From Engraulis encrasicolus (lineage: Eukaryota; Chordata; Actinopteri; Clupeiformes; Engraulidae), in NCBI RefSeq assembly GCF_034702125.1, contig NC_085859.1:5038136-5102135 (forward strand): a stretch of 64,000 bases of DNA, written 5' to 3'. The translations under genes and the position numbers were made by a program. Of the stretch, positions 1-22,607 are shown one piece after another (the stretch's first letter is position 1; each line of letters opens with the position of its first letter). The notes beneath the pieces were generated by a model. That model was given only the letters and a program-made list of their open reading frames with translations. It did no database searches and was not told where the DNA came from.

Positions 1-9993
<9,993 letters not shown>

Positions 9994-10047
<54 letters not shown>

Positions 10048-10105
10048 CATAGTGTAGTGTAGACGTCAAGGAGGCCGACAGCGAAGGAGACAGCGACTCA
10101 GACTA

Positions 10106-10144
<39 letters not shown>

Positions 10145-10540
10145 CGAAGATGTGATGTGTCTCCTCTCCCCAATGTGTGTGTGTGCTTCCTAAAGTACTG
10201 GATCCCTGGTGCTAGATCCCTAGTTTCTTGAGTGTCTGTCTCTGCTCTCTTCTCTCCTGTTGTAACACTTTGGAGTTCATTATAATTACTTTGACATTTT
10301 TTAGTTAAAAACCCCAAACCTACGACTTCTTTTTTATTAATCTTATACTGTGTCAACATGAAGACAAATTAAATACAATTTGACGTTAGAAATGGTTGTG
10401 ATCATGTGTGATTCTAGTGAAAACACACACACACGGTGGCATAAATGTAATTCTTATTTGAGACGTCAGTTTTACCTTTTCCTGTCGATACTACTTGTTT
10501 TTGACATGTACTGTCAACAGGAAGCCAGTCAAAATAAATG
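9994..10540 (+). other. snrnp200: Probable snrnp200 3' untranslated region
   Basis: The sequence after the stop has two (AC)n tracts separated by an echo of the last coding bases (10063-10106). A plausible AATAAA polyadenylation signal sits at 10533-10538. The extent is inferred: no transcript evidence is available here. Confidence 0.5.
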
Positions 10541-10590
10541 AAAATGATTTTGGGAATTATTTTGTGATCTTGTGTTGTTTATTACTAATA

Positions 10591-10670
<80 letters not shown>
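10591..10670. repeat. (CA)n microsatellite
   Basis: A pure CA tract of about 80 nt lies just beyond the putative polyadenylation signal. Confidence 0.9.
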
Positions 10671-10673
<3 letters not shown>

Positions 10674-10989
10674 TGATATGATGCTTATTGAAGTTTTCTT
10701 GAGTGGAGCCCTCAACTGCAAAATTATCAGTTTCTTTCTGTTTATCAGTGTGTGTTTCAGTTAAGTAAACATCTTTGTTTCATTGTATACATGACATTTA
10801 CACAGAATTTCAAATTAAAATATTGTAATTTAGAACATCTATTGGCAGAAAATGGCAGAAAAAATGCCATGTTTTATTCTGACTTCATGCAATGCAAAGA
10901 GAACATTGCAGTCCACCCATAAGCAGGTTCATGCTGATTCATGTGGTATATCCGATTTCACATGAAGCTACACAAGCAGCACACATGCA

Positions 10990-11580
10990 CTTTCTCATGC
11001 ATGTTCAAGTTGAGCTGTGTAAAATTTTTAGTAGTTTGTCCATACTTCATGCTGCCTGTTAACAAATATTACTTTTTTTTTTTTTTACAAATACTTACCA
11101 ACACCATCATATCCTTAGTATTCATTATGATTATGATTATTCATCATGATTGGTGCACTACTGCCATCTACAGTGCCATCGGAACTCCATTCACTCTCAA
11201 CCAAAGGTCTCCCGTCCCGTCCCACCCGAAGGTCTCCTAAATATAAAGAGCCATTCACCTGACATCACATGGATCCAGGAAATACACAGGCCTTAAGTCT
11301 CTTGGGCTGTATCTCAAATGGCGCACTTGTGCACTTCGGGCACTATGTTTCAGTGCGTAACTAATACGGCATACGCACTGAAACATGAACACTAAAGTGC
11401 ACAAGTGCATCATTTGAGATTCAGCCTTACTCTTATAGAAGATGTTTGTCCTCACCATTTTGAACTGACAGACATTTTTTAGCTACAAAATAGGCAGCAC
11501 CGTTTCAATGAGCAGCATAGTAACTTGCAATACCTCCTCTGGCCACCATCCTACACAGTGCATCTTTATTTTGAGAACCA
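10990..11580. mobile_element. Diverged foldback-family repeat split by a hairpin MITE
   Basis: About 11011-11160 and 11460-11575 resemble the left and right parts of the 360-nt repeat found at 24752-25481 (ttttagtagtttgtcc...tgctgcc; gcagc-ccgtttcaatgagcagcatag). Between them, 11304-11427 is a separate 124-nt palindrome beginning gggctgtatctcaaatg, evidently inserted later. Confidence 0.6.
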
Positions 11581-12353
11581 GCTGACATTGATTTTTTTGA
11601 CATTTTATATTATTTCATAATCTTTTGCCATTCATTTCTTATAAGGCATCAATTGTTCATTATTATTACTGCACCAAAAAGAAAATAGGCCTATTAAAAT
11701 ACAGAATATATGATATTTGTTCTAAATTCAGTTAAGGGACACAAACATGGGTCTACATACTAATAAGTTATTTATGTTGTTTCATTCCAAGTAGGCCAAT
11801 TCTGTGTGTGTGTGTGTGTGTAGTAGGCAGGAGTGTCAATAATAAAGTACAATTCTATATAGGCATAGTAATGGCAGATTAGCTGGCCACTGCATTTGCA
11901 TTTGGCCTCTGCAAACATGTTTAAAGTAAGACAACATTATTGGATTTGGTCCCTTGCACCAGTATTGTCCTCTGATTAGTTGGTATGCATTCTCCTTTAT
12001 GTCTTGGACTGAGAATACCACTTTATTAGTGCAGCTTACATTTATTTATTGTCCATGTATTGTTTATTGAAAAATTGAACCAAAGATGATATAAAAAGTG
12101 AAGTAGGCTACAATACAATAGGTTGGCCTATGTCTGCAGTTGTTGTTCTAAATTCAGTTAAATGCAGACTAGTAAGTCAAGAGCCTAATTAGGCCTACTA
12201 AATGACTGGCAGGCAACCCCCGACTTTACCACATACTATCCTACTTCTCACAGCAAACCGTTATTGCAGTGTGGCCTATATGTATAAAAAAAACTTGCAT
12301 GCAACATGACAATGAATATGCCCAAGCATGCTGGCGGCTTGTTTCCACATAGT
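11581..12353. other. AT-rich non-coding stretch
   Basis: A short GT tract lies at 11805-11822. I see no gene, RNA gene or clear inverted repeat here. Confidence 0.5.
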
Positions 12354-12523
12354 GGGTCTTTCTCAAAGCCTAGGCCAGTGTCCTTCCAAGTGTATCAGCC
12401 TAATTAGTCACGCCCAGTGATTGGATATTCTGTAGAGTTCACCAAAAAGTATCCAATCACTGGGCGTGACTAATTAGGCTGATACACTTGGAAGGACACT
12501 GGCCTAGGCTTTGAGAAAGACCC
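12354..12523. mobile_element. Hairpin MITE, family A, copy 2
   Basis: A 170-nt palindrome begins gggtctttctcaaagcctag and carries the same cctaattagtcacgcccagt arm as the copy at 3612. Confidence 0.85.
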
Positions 12524-12524
12524 T

Positions 12525-14056
12525 GGGCCTCATTTATAACGGGTGCGTAGGACCTACGCACAAAAGACTGCGCACGCCAAGTTCACCGCAAGGTTTGGTA
12601 TTTATAGAAAAACAACTTAGCGGTAAACATGCGCAGCTCCACGCAAAGTTTGACCCATGCGTAGGCACTAAACAAAAGACCAAACGCGGAAAGCGCGACC
12701 TCGGGAGGTAGCTGGAAGAACGACCCGAAATTGGTTGAAGAAAAAAATCAAAGGTCACATGTCACGATAGCCACTTTACAATTAGTTAATCCAGTTCGCA
12801 ACGAAAACGCGGTTGTTTGTTGTTTGGTAATGGTGGAAAATAATAAGTAGGCCTACCTGGCCTATCCATAGCCACATGCATGTAATAGACGCTTCAAATT
12901 GTACGTTTAGGATAGGCCTACGTTACATTTGGAAATACCCTACATTTTATTAACAATAACCACGGACCTTTCCAGTATCGGGCTATAATCGTATCGGTAG
13001 GCTATAAAGTGTTCCGAGTCTGCAAGGAATTACGTCAACATTTAAGCCAGTTGCAGAATCATCTCATCATGCAGAGTCCCAAGTGCATCTGTAATGGTTG
13101 ATTTTCTCAGCCATACAGGCAAGCGCAAGTGCCATAGGCCTACTAATGGACAGCTTCGTTTCTCTTGTTGCATGTCATTTCTTTTCCATGCGGTTATTCG
13201 TCATCAAAGCAGAGGTGTGCATTTGACAGCTGGTCTTATACACTGATAATGTACGTTTATAATACACACATTTAATAAATACAGACTAGAAAATGCCCAT
13301 ATGTCATGCTGTCTGTAGATAGCCTATGTCGATCGACAGTTGGGGCGTCGCTTTGAACTGAAAGCAGACAGCTGCGCGCAGTGACCAACGGCAATTGTTG
13401 AAAAAAGTTTAAACCCGGTGCATATGAGGTGCGATGAGACAGCGAATAGATTTTCTACCGGTGAATTTCACATGGGGACATGCCATGTGAGATGTTTCCT
13501 TGACGCAGCTATTTTTCCCTTTGTTCACAACTCAATTAATAGGCCTACTAGCCTACATGTCCATGACTTGGCAGGTTCATGTCCATGCCATCCTTATTTT
13601 ATTCTATTTTTTTACTTCTGGTAAAGCGTGATTTTTGTCAACATAACCATCCACATGCTGCAATTCAAGGTTTTATTTTTGTAGCCTACGACTTCCCAAA
13701 CTTCACCGCTCCACTTTGCCCAACCTAATAAACCTTTGGCCTATCTAATAAAACTGTTTGCTCCACATGTGGTAAATAGGCTATCTCGTCTGCTTTCCGC
13801 ACTCCGTCCACAGATATAAATATTCATTTTGGGCGTTTCACTGAATATTCATAGATAATTATGGGTGTGTCCACAGGTGCGCACATTTGCCGCAACTTCA
13901 GAGTCAGTTGGGATTTATAAAGGGAAATCGACGTGGAACGTGCGTGCGCCATGCTTTATAAATCTGAATATTTTCTTGCGCACGCACATCCTGAGTTTCG
14001 TGCGTGCGCCATCTTTTGGCGCATTTCTTCCGCAAAGTTTTATAAATGAGGGCCCC
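12525..14056. mobile_element. 1.5-kb non-autonomous DNA transposon with short TIRs
   Basis: It begins gggcctcatttataa and ends ttataaatgagggcccc, with subterminal strings rich in 'gcgca/tgcgc' and 'tttataaa' near both ends. There is no transposase-like reading frame. The left end abuts the family-A MITE directly. No confident target duplication is visible, so the superfamily is left open. Confidence 0.65.
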
Positions 14057-14970
14057 CTGTGTCCCTGGCCCTGCTAGTCTAGAAACCAAAAAAGGAGCTG
14101 CGTAGGCAGGCCTAATTCTACACAGCCGCACAAGGTTGTGGGTGTGGGTTAGACCGGTGGGTGTGATACAGCACAACTTCAGCCATTTTATTCAAAATCG
14201 AAAGTAGCCTTATCTGTTGACAACCAGAATATTCTCGATCTAGACAGCAAACCTACCATCTGAAACGATCGATAATACACAACAGGAGAACAGGAAGAAA
14301 CAATAGGCTATATAGTTTAGGCTGCCCCATGTTGTTGAACTGAACTGCGCTCCGCTGCGCGAAGAAACGAAGACTTCGGAGCGCTCGGACCATAGGCCTA
14401 TATTGTCAATGGCTCGGACTTGCAGTGAAGGCGCAATTGGTTAGCGCGCCTGTCAGGTTGGTTACCGCGGCTGGATACTGTGCTTAGCCAGAATTGGGCC
14501 GCAGGGGAAATATTATTTTTCCGTTGAAGTACATGGGAGGTCGTTTACATTTGTTTATCATTACAGATCAGTCAGTGACAGGCAATTTCTGAAATGGAGA
14601 GGCTGTAGGTGTACGGCTCTATTTAGGCCGAATAAGTAGACCAGTCAAGTTGCGAATAGCGCACAGTTTAAGTACAATTTGATCTGTTTACATACGTACC
14701 ACAAACCCATTGTCTTAACCGATTGTGCAGCTATTGCAGTGAGGAAACCATGAATTAAGTGTTTCGTCGTTTTGGGATTAACCAGATAGACAACCCAAAG
14801 TAACAGTGAACTTTAACTTTCTGTTCAACACAACATGGCTGTTCCTGAAAACGAACTGCGTAGGTCATTGTGGAAACAGCACAATGGCGAGCTGTGTCCT
14901 TTGTTTGTGTCATAGTTGTGTCAGGTATTATACTTGGCTCATTTATAAGAAGTAGTTCAGTAGCAAAGTT
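14057..14970. other. Non-coding stretch, no feature resolved
   Basis: No reading frame or repeat structure is supported. A tRNA-like string at about 14424-14447 was considered and rejected. Confidence 0.4.
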
Positions 14971-14974
14971 TTAA

Positions 14975-15612
14975 CCCTCCTGTTACCCTTAGATTTAGGT
15001 TACATCCGTGATCCTTGAGGTCATTTTGACCCCAGCCACTTAAATGTCTACAAAATCTGTTGAAGCAAAAACTTTTGCACCAGTTCATGCCTCAGATATT
15101 TACTGTTGCTCTGTTGGGGACATAAAAAGCCCTTTAGATAAGTCATAGCACCCCCACTCACCAAACAAACTAATATATGACTGGGCAAAAATGTGCAACA
15201 ACTGCCCAACAGTTGCCCTGAATTAGTTTTGGCCCTCGTACACATCAGACATATTGTTAGTTATCAGAGCCCTAAATAAAGAAAAAATGTTCTGTTATAA
15301 ATAACTTATGTTCATGTATTTTACATAATCTAGACAGATTGGAACATGTATTAGGAAAATATGGATGTTCCATTTATGTTTAATATACTTAAAATAATTT
15401 GGGGTCAAATTGACCCCAAGGAACACAGATGTAACCAAAACGTGTACAGCACTTAGGGAAAACATTTTTGTGGAAATTTCACTTTTTTCACATTGACCCC
15501 ATATATTTAGGAAAAGTCATCAAAGATGAAGCAAAAGAATGATGTACTTCATGTATTTTTCAGATGTTAAACATTGAATGGGGTCAAATAGACCCCAAGG
15601 ATAACAGGAGGG
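14975..15612. mobile_element. piggyBac-type non-autonomous element with TTAA target duplication
   Basis: Both ends are flanked by TTAA (14971-14974 and 15613-15616). The terminal inverted repeats are CCCTCCTGTTACCCTT and its complement AAGGATAACAGGAGGG (one mismatch). Subterminal 'ggtca-tttgacccc' motifs recur near 15030, 15405 and 15580. At 638 nt with no transposase it is a MITE mobilised in trans. TTAA specificity and C3 ends are diagnostic of piggyBac. Confidence 0.85.
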
Positions 15613-15935
15613 TTAAGGTGCACTGTGTAGGATGGTGGCCTGAGTAGGTATTACAACTACTGCTGTCTCACTGAGTCTTGAGAAACAGGTTTTAATTGGG
15701 AAAGAAAACAAAGTTCAAATCCAAAATAGGCTATAGACGCATATTGTGAAGGTCTTAGCTGTGCAACGAATGTATTAGCCAAGTTCCCCCATTTTTCATA
15801 AGGCTCTTACTTGATTTTGTCAATAGCATCAGACACAATTAGGTTTTTTTAATTTATTTTTTTTAAGTAGTAGTTCAGATACACCGCGCTCTTCCGTGTG
15901 GTGCGTCTCCAGTTGAATAACTTGGAAGGTGAAAA

Positions 15936-16363
15936 AGTGGATCGCACTCGGGTTCTTCTTTTCTTCTTTTTTATTTTTTATTTACATAGCAGCAGAAGTG
16001 TAGACAAACTGACGTACAGTCAATCCGGAAAGTACTCACAGCTCTTCACTTTTTTCACATTTGATTATCTTACAGCCTTATTCCAAATGCTACAAATGAA
16101 TCTCTGTTGTCAAAACCCTACACAAATTATTTCATTATGACCATGCGAAAAACAAGTTGTCTTGACAGCTTTGAAAATTTATAAAAAATAAAAAACAAAA
16201 ATTATATTTACAAAGTATTCACAGCCTTTGCTTAATACTTTGTTTACTTTCCGGATTGACTGTATGTGTCTCCACTGACGAAGGCAACAGCCGAAACGTT
16301 TGTCTACACTTCTGCTGCTATGTAAAGAAAAAAGAAAAAAGAAGAACCCGAGTGCGATCCACT
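15936..16363. mobile_element. Inverted-repeat element interrupted by a second MITE
   Basis: The outer arms, agtggatcgcactcgggttc ... catagcagcagaagtgtag, are repeated in reverse complement at about 16288-16363. The inner 246-nt element (16017-16262) has its own ends cagtcaatccggaaagt / ctttccggattgactg and TA on both sides, as for Tc1/mariner MITEs. Confidence 0.8.
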
Positions 16364-16656
16364 GTTTTTTTTAAAGGACATAATCATAGCCAACATCACT
16401 AGCAGATACAAAGTGCACAGGAAATATACAGAACAGTGCAGATGCTAAGGGTTGGTTAGTGTAATGATATCATATGACCACTGGGTGGCAATGTGGGGTT
16501 ACTGCACTGTAATACTGGAACTGTACTCAAGACAGCAGAACAAGTGTAACAGGCAAACTATGAAGCCACGTAAATAAAGACTCCGACTGAGAACACGGTT
16601 TATCCCTTTATTATACAAGTCCTAACTTTACAGTTAGTACACACTATTCGTTTAAT

Positions 16657-16660
<4 letters not shown>

Positions 16661-16735
<75 letters not shown>
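16661..16735. repeat. (CA)n microsatellite
   Basis: A pure CA tract immediately precedes the left boundary of the 3.2-kb tandem duplication. Confidence 0.9.
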
Positions 16736-16739
16736 ACCT

Positions 16740-17130
16740 ACAGTGATGGCCAAAGGTATTGGCTCCCCTTCAATTCTGTCAGATAATACTCAATATCTTC
16801 CAGAAAATGATTGCAATCACAAATGTTCTGTCATTAATATGCTCATTCGTTTGTCTTGCAATGAAAAAACAAAAAAAGAGAATAAAAAAAGTCAAATGAA
16901 TGATCATTTCACACAAAATTCCAAAAATGGGCCGGACAAGTATTGACACCCTCAGCCTAATACTTGGTAGCACAGCCTTTAGACAAAATAACTGCGAACA
17001 AGCACTTCTGGTGACCATCAATGAGTTTCCTACAACACTCTGCTGGAGTTTTAGACCATCCTTGAGGTGATTGGATGGTCTACCAACAAATAGGGCATCG
17101 ATACCATTTACAGGTGCTTGTATGACACTT
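16740..17130 (-). mobile_element. Truncated Tc1-like transposon end
   Basis: It begins with cagtgatggccaaaggtattgg, a typical fish Tc1 terminal repeat, and runs into a degenerate minus-strand transposase region (to about 17100). It is repeated at about 20003-20370 in the second duplicate, where the extreme terminus is missing. Confidence 0.6.
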
Positions 17131-19544
17131 AAATTAGTCATTTCATAGAGGTATTTAAAAAGTATAAAACATTTTGCTCGATTCACTTTGTATTAGTCTT
17201 TTTCCTGTTTCACAAAGGTAGGCGGCAGCCTGACATAGCTATGCAATGATTTTACATCCAAGTAGTATGCACTACAGTCCTTAATATATATACATTTCAA
17301 TTAGGGTGGTATTGGTATCGATATGGTATCGGCCGATACTGCACAGCCAGGTATCGGGTATCGGTATCTTGGCCAAAACATGGTATCGGTGCAACACTAG
17401 TAACCATAATCACTTCCTCAACTTGTCAACTCGTCGTGGATGGAATTAATTGTCATTAAAGCGTTTTTTAAAGAAATTTGGTCAGCGATTAAGTGTAACA
17501 ATACAAGTATAAACAATAAGCCCCTTGAGTCCGTGGGTTGTGCTATATTGATAACGGGCAAGGGGACGTTTACGGTACTCCGCTTCGCGTCGTGCCCTTG
17601 GCCATTATCAATCGAGCACAACACACGGCCTCTCGTGGCTTATTGCTTAAATTAGTGAATGTGTAGCATGAATTCTGGAAATAAACAACAAAAAAATCTT
17701 ACACAGTGTACCTTTTAAATATGTATGCCTGCCTGCAGCGGGAACAAACAGTGGGAGAATGTCGGCAGGTCGCAAGCGTGGCTACTTTCCAAAATTTCCA
17801 CGCGAGGGTGTAGGCCTACACCATTTCCGCACGCTCCAAACGCTGGAAAATACTTAGATCGAAAGTGTGTCACTTTAAAGTATTTGTCTGAAACTCGTTG
17901 GGAATGTCGTGTGGAAAGTTTCAAATACATAGGGCTACTTCTAAGAAACTAAATTGGGCGAATAGACTGGCCGTGACGCTATTCAAGCGACAGAGAATCG
18001 CTTCTGTGCAGCAAGAGCGATTCAAGCGACTATGTCCATTAAAAGCAGAATGCAAGCATTCCAACAATCTCATTGGCTGTGTCGCCGAACATAGCTAATT
18101 TGCATAATATTCCCAGGAGTTCAACTACAGCCCATTGTACCAGTTGTTTCTATTAGTTCTATGTTTTTTTGGCTGCAGTTCTGCAATGAGTTCTCCACTA
18201 GTCGCGCATCGGAGACCAGATTGAATGGGACCCAGTGGAGCTAGATGCTAAAAATCTTAATTTTCACCCAGGTCTCCTCAACCAAGCTCCGATTTTAATG
18301 TCGTTCTGCAGACTTCAATAAGGATTTCACTCAACAGTTTAATACAAAAGCACATATGTCTGTTTGATTTTGTACAGGAGGATTTTTTGTTGCTCACTAC
18401 TCTCTAGCATTTTGCTAAGGATGTGACTTTTTAAGCATATTCGTGGCTCAAAAATTCTAAATTCAGCCGTGGGTATTTTCTATATATAGTCTTTCAAAAG
18501 CAACATCCGAATTACACGAGAAAAAAAACATATATAGCTCTAAATATTCCATAGAACCAAGACAAACCTGTCTTGTTTCCGAAACCGGAAATACACCGTG
18601 AAACCAACCACTGGCGTATTCAGTCTTAAAGAATCTATGGTTCAACTACAAACTGTCGCTCGCTTGCAATACAAAGTCAATCACTTTTGTTGCTCGCCTT
18701 GCGACTGGTTTATTCCTGCGGTTACTGTCATCTTAAATGTTCGTACTGTGACATCCTTAACTTGGACTTGGTAGATCGCGGGAGACAATCAACTTCAAAA
18801 GTATATCTTGATTAAAAAAAGGTTGGGCAACCCTGATCTACACAATAACACAAACCTTACTACCTTCATCAACATAAATGAATGAAAATGATGATGAAAT
18901 TATGAAAATGCTGCTTATCTTATAGACCTCAAAATTAGAAAACGTTGTGCCTTGTTACAGCAACATAAGCAGTGGTTTGTCTCTTCATTATTTATATATT
19001 TTCTGGAAATGTATAATTTAAAAAAACTAACAAAATTGTATCTGCTGGGTACAAGTTAGATGGACCAAACAACAATGTGGAGAACACAAGAGAGAATGAA
19101 ATCATTAAATGTAGGAATCAAAGAAAATTAAAACAATAAAATGAGACATAATTAATTAGAATAAAGGAAAACAACAGTAAACTCACAGGTTGATCTTTTA
19201 GAGCTGATAAAGAAAGGCCTCTGACAACAGCTTCGTCTTGAGTCTGGATTTAAAACTATCAATGGTGAGTGTTTTTTACATTGTCTGGAAGCTGGTTCCA
19301 GAGCTTTGCAGCCTAGCAGCTACATGCTGCCTTTCCTTATTTTGTTTTGACATTACCAGCAAGTTCTTCTCCATTGATCTTAGTGGCCTAGTTGTTTTAT
19401 AAAGCTCAAAGATATCCTGTTGGTAGCATGGGTTCAATTGTTCAATTTGCATATTTTTTATACAAATATTTTCTTCAAATGATTGTATGTTTTTGCCTTT
19501 AAATTACATAATGTAATGATTTTCTGTGTTTGCGTATTTACCAG

Positions 19545-19658
19545 GCTACAGACACCCAGAGCAGTGTCTCCAGTGCCCAGCTGTGTGTCCATGAAGAGTG
19601 ACAAGTCTATGGGGGACCCTCCTAATTTCAGTAGGGAACCTCCACAGTCTGACCCAAG
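19545..19658 (+). CDS. TRIM/NLR-type repeat exon, copy 1 (38 codons)
   Basis: The exon has acceptor ttaccag, donor CCAAG|gttaga and 114 nt in symmetric phase 2. It encodes LQTPRAVSPVPSCVSMKSDK and SMGDPPNFSREPPQSDP, completed to Arg across the junction. Peptides with PSCVSMKSD-SM--P form serial N-terminal repeats in fish NLRC3-like and TRIM25-like proteins (family knowledge). Their function is unknown. It lies in unit 1 of the tandem duplication. Because it begins and ends in the same phase, copies can be added or skipped without shifting the frame. It could belong to a pseudogene: no start codon exon is visible. Confidence 0.7.
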
Positions 19659-20976
19659 GTTAGATATCAGCATTGCACACATATGAAATTGAAAGATAGG
19701 CCAGTAGAGAAGTATGCAGCCATCCTAAAAGCATGAGAGACAGACCGAATGACCGAATTTTGAGCCCACTCCTTTGCATTGGATCGGCAGGTTTTAACAT
19801 ATCTTGCTCTCTCATACATTTTCTGCTAGAAGCATTCATTTGTATGGGGGTGTGTCACTTTAAAGGGACACTGTGTGAGATTTTTAGTTGTTTATTTCCA
19901 GAATTCATGCTGCCCATTCACTAATGTTACCTTTTTCATGAATACTTACCACCGCCATCAAATTCTAAGTATTCATTATGACTGGAAAAATTGCACTTTG
20001 CACCAAAAGTATTGGCACCCCTTCAATTCTGTCAGATAATACTCAATTTCTTCTAGAAAATGATTGCAATCACAAATGCTTTGTCATTAATATGTTCATT
20101 CGTTTGTCTTGCAATGAAAAAACAAAAAAAGAGAATGAAAAAAAAAGTCAAATGAATGATCATTTCACACAAAATTCCAAAAATGGGCCGGACAAGTATT
20201 GACACCCTCAGCCTAATACTTGGTAGCACAGCCTTTAGACAAAATAACTGCGAACAAGCACTTCTGGTGACCATCAATGAGTTTCCTACAACACTCTGCT
20301 GGAGTTTTAGACCATCCTTGAGGTGATTGGATGGTCTACCAACAAATAGGGCATCGATACCATTTACAGGTGCTTGTATGACACTTAAATTAGTCATTTC
20401 ATAGAGGTATTTAAAAAGTATAAAACATTTTGCTCGATTCACTTTGTATTAGTCTTTTTCCTGTTTCACAAAGGTAGGCGGCAGCCTGACATAGCTATGC
20501 AATGATTTTACATCCAAGTAGTATGCACTACAGTCCTTAATATATATACATTTCAATTAGGGTGGTATTGGTATCGATATGGTATCGGCCGATACTGCAC
20601 AGCCAGGTATCGGGTATCGGTATCTTGGCCAAAACATGGTATGGGTGCAACACTAGTAACCACAATCACCTCCTCAACTTGTCAACTTGTCGCAGATGAA
20701 ATCAATTGTCGTTAAAGCGTTTTTACAGAAATTTCGTCAGCGATTAAGTGTAACAATACAAGTATAAACAATAAGCCCCTTGAGTCCGTGGGTTGTGCTC
20801 TATTGATAACGGGCAAGGGGACGTTTACGGTACTCCGCTTCGCGTCGTGCCCTTGGCCGTTATCAATCGAGCACAACCCACGGCCTATCGTGGCTCATTG
20901 CTTAAATTAGTGAATGTGTAGCATGAATTCGGGAAATAAACAACAAAAAATCTTATACAGTGTACCTTTTTATATA

Positions 20977-22607
20977 CAGTCCCAGGAAAAAGTTTGTACA
21001 CCCTTTGAAATGTCTTACATTTCAGTCAAAATGTATCATAAAACATGGTCTGACCTTCCCGGAAATCTCAAGAAGGAACAATCAGAGTCTGCTTTAACTA
21101 ATTCCACACAAACATTTACATGTTATCATATTTTTATTGGCCATAAGGCTATAACGTTCACAGGACAGCAAGGCATAAGTAAGTACACCCTTGCATTAAA
21201 TAGGTTTTAACCCTCAGGTAGTTGCAATATCCTCAACCAGACTTGTCCTGTAGTTGCAGATCAGATTAACAAAACAATCTGGATGTATCTTGTCTCTCTC
21301 TTCTTTAGAGAACTGCCTCTCGTCAGCAAGGTTTCTGGGATGTCTGGAGTGCATAGCTTTATTGACTTCATGTCATATAATCTCAATTGTTTTTAGTCAG
21401 GGCTTTGACTGGACTATTCCAGAATGTGTATTTCATTGTTATGAAGCCATTCTAATGTCGATTTGCTTCTAAAGTATGGGTTGTTGTCACATTTCAGCAC
21501 CCATCCTCTTATGTGCTTCAAATGTGTGACAGACTTCCTCACGTTTTTTTCTGTAAAATATCACATTAAACTTGAGTTCATTGCTCCACTGATAATAGCA
21601 AACTTTCAAAGGCCTGAGGCAGCAAGGTAGCTGCATATAATGATGCTCCCGCCACCATACTCAGAAGTGGAGATGTAACCAAGAATAACTAAAAATGGGG
21701 TTCATTCTGCCAATCTAAAATTAATGGGGTTTCTGTCCAAAAAAATATTGCTGCACCTTTAAGGTTTGCGAAAAAGCATTTATATGCTTCATAAAATTAC
21801 TGCTAAATATTCTGCAGACCAACGTTGAAACCAAAGTTGAATTTTTCAGGGGAACACATAGTATCATGTTTGGAGGAGAACTGGAGAACCACACCTTCAC
21901 CAAAACATCATCTCCACCTTTGAGTATGGTGGCGGGAGCATCATTATATGCGGCTACCTTGGTGCCTCAGGCCCTTGTCAGTTTGCTATTATCAGTGGAA
22001 CAATGAACTCAGAAGTTTATCGAGATATTTTACAGAAAAAATGTGAGGTAGTCTGTCACACAGTTGAGGCACACAAGAGGATGGGTGCTGAAATGGGACA
22101 ACAACCCATACTTTAGAGGCAATTGACTTTTGAATTGCTGCATAACAATGAAATACACATTCTGGAATAGCCCAGTCAAAGCTCTGACAAAAAACATTTG
22201 AGATGATATGGCATGAAGTCAAGAAAGCTATTCACTCCAGATATTCCAGAAACCTTGCTGAAGAAGGGCAGTTTTCTAAAGAAGAGGGAGTCAAGATACA
22301 TCCAGATTGTTTTGTTAATCTGGTCTGCAACTACAGGAAACATCTGGTTGAGGTTATTGCGAAAAACTTGGGGTTAAAACCTATTGAATGCAAGGGTGTA
22401 CTTACTTATGCCTTTCTGTCCTGTGAATGTTTACATCTTATGGCCAGTGAAAATATGTAAACTTGTAAATGTTTGGGTTGAATTAGTTAAAGCAGACTCT
22501 GGTTGTTCCTTCTTGTGATTTCCGGGAAGATCAGACCATGCTTTATGACCAATTTTGACAGAAATGTAAGAAATTTCAAAGGGTGTACAAACTTTTTCCT
22601 GGGACTG
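20977..22607. mobile_element. Palindromic Tc1-like transposon with TA target duplication
   Basis: It starts cagtcccaggaaaaagtttg and ends with the complement, flanked by TA. The left arm (20977 to about 21672) is a diverged reverse complement of the right arm (about 21905-22607). Each arm carries the 3' half of a decayed Tc1 transposase: the right arm reads on the + strand through a DDE-domain-like SMVAGAS/GGSI-type stretch and MNSEVYRDILQKKCE, with stops. About 230 nt of non-repeated transposase-like sequence forms the loop. The homologous site in unit 1 (about 17722) is empty. Confidence 0.85.

Noticed and set aside
12511..14176. Several 60-90 codon frames on both strands
   Set aside because: They lie across a terminal-inverted-repeat element, overlap one another on opposite strands and match no domain I know.
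14400..14480. tRNA-Ile-like string ggcgcaattggttagcgcgc
   Set aside because: Only the D-arm/A-box part is tRNA-like; no B box or foldable T and acceptor stems follow.
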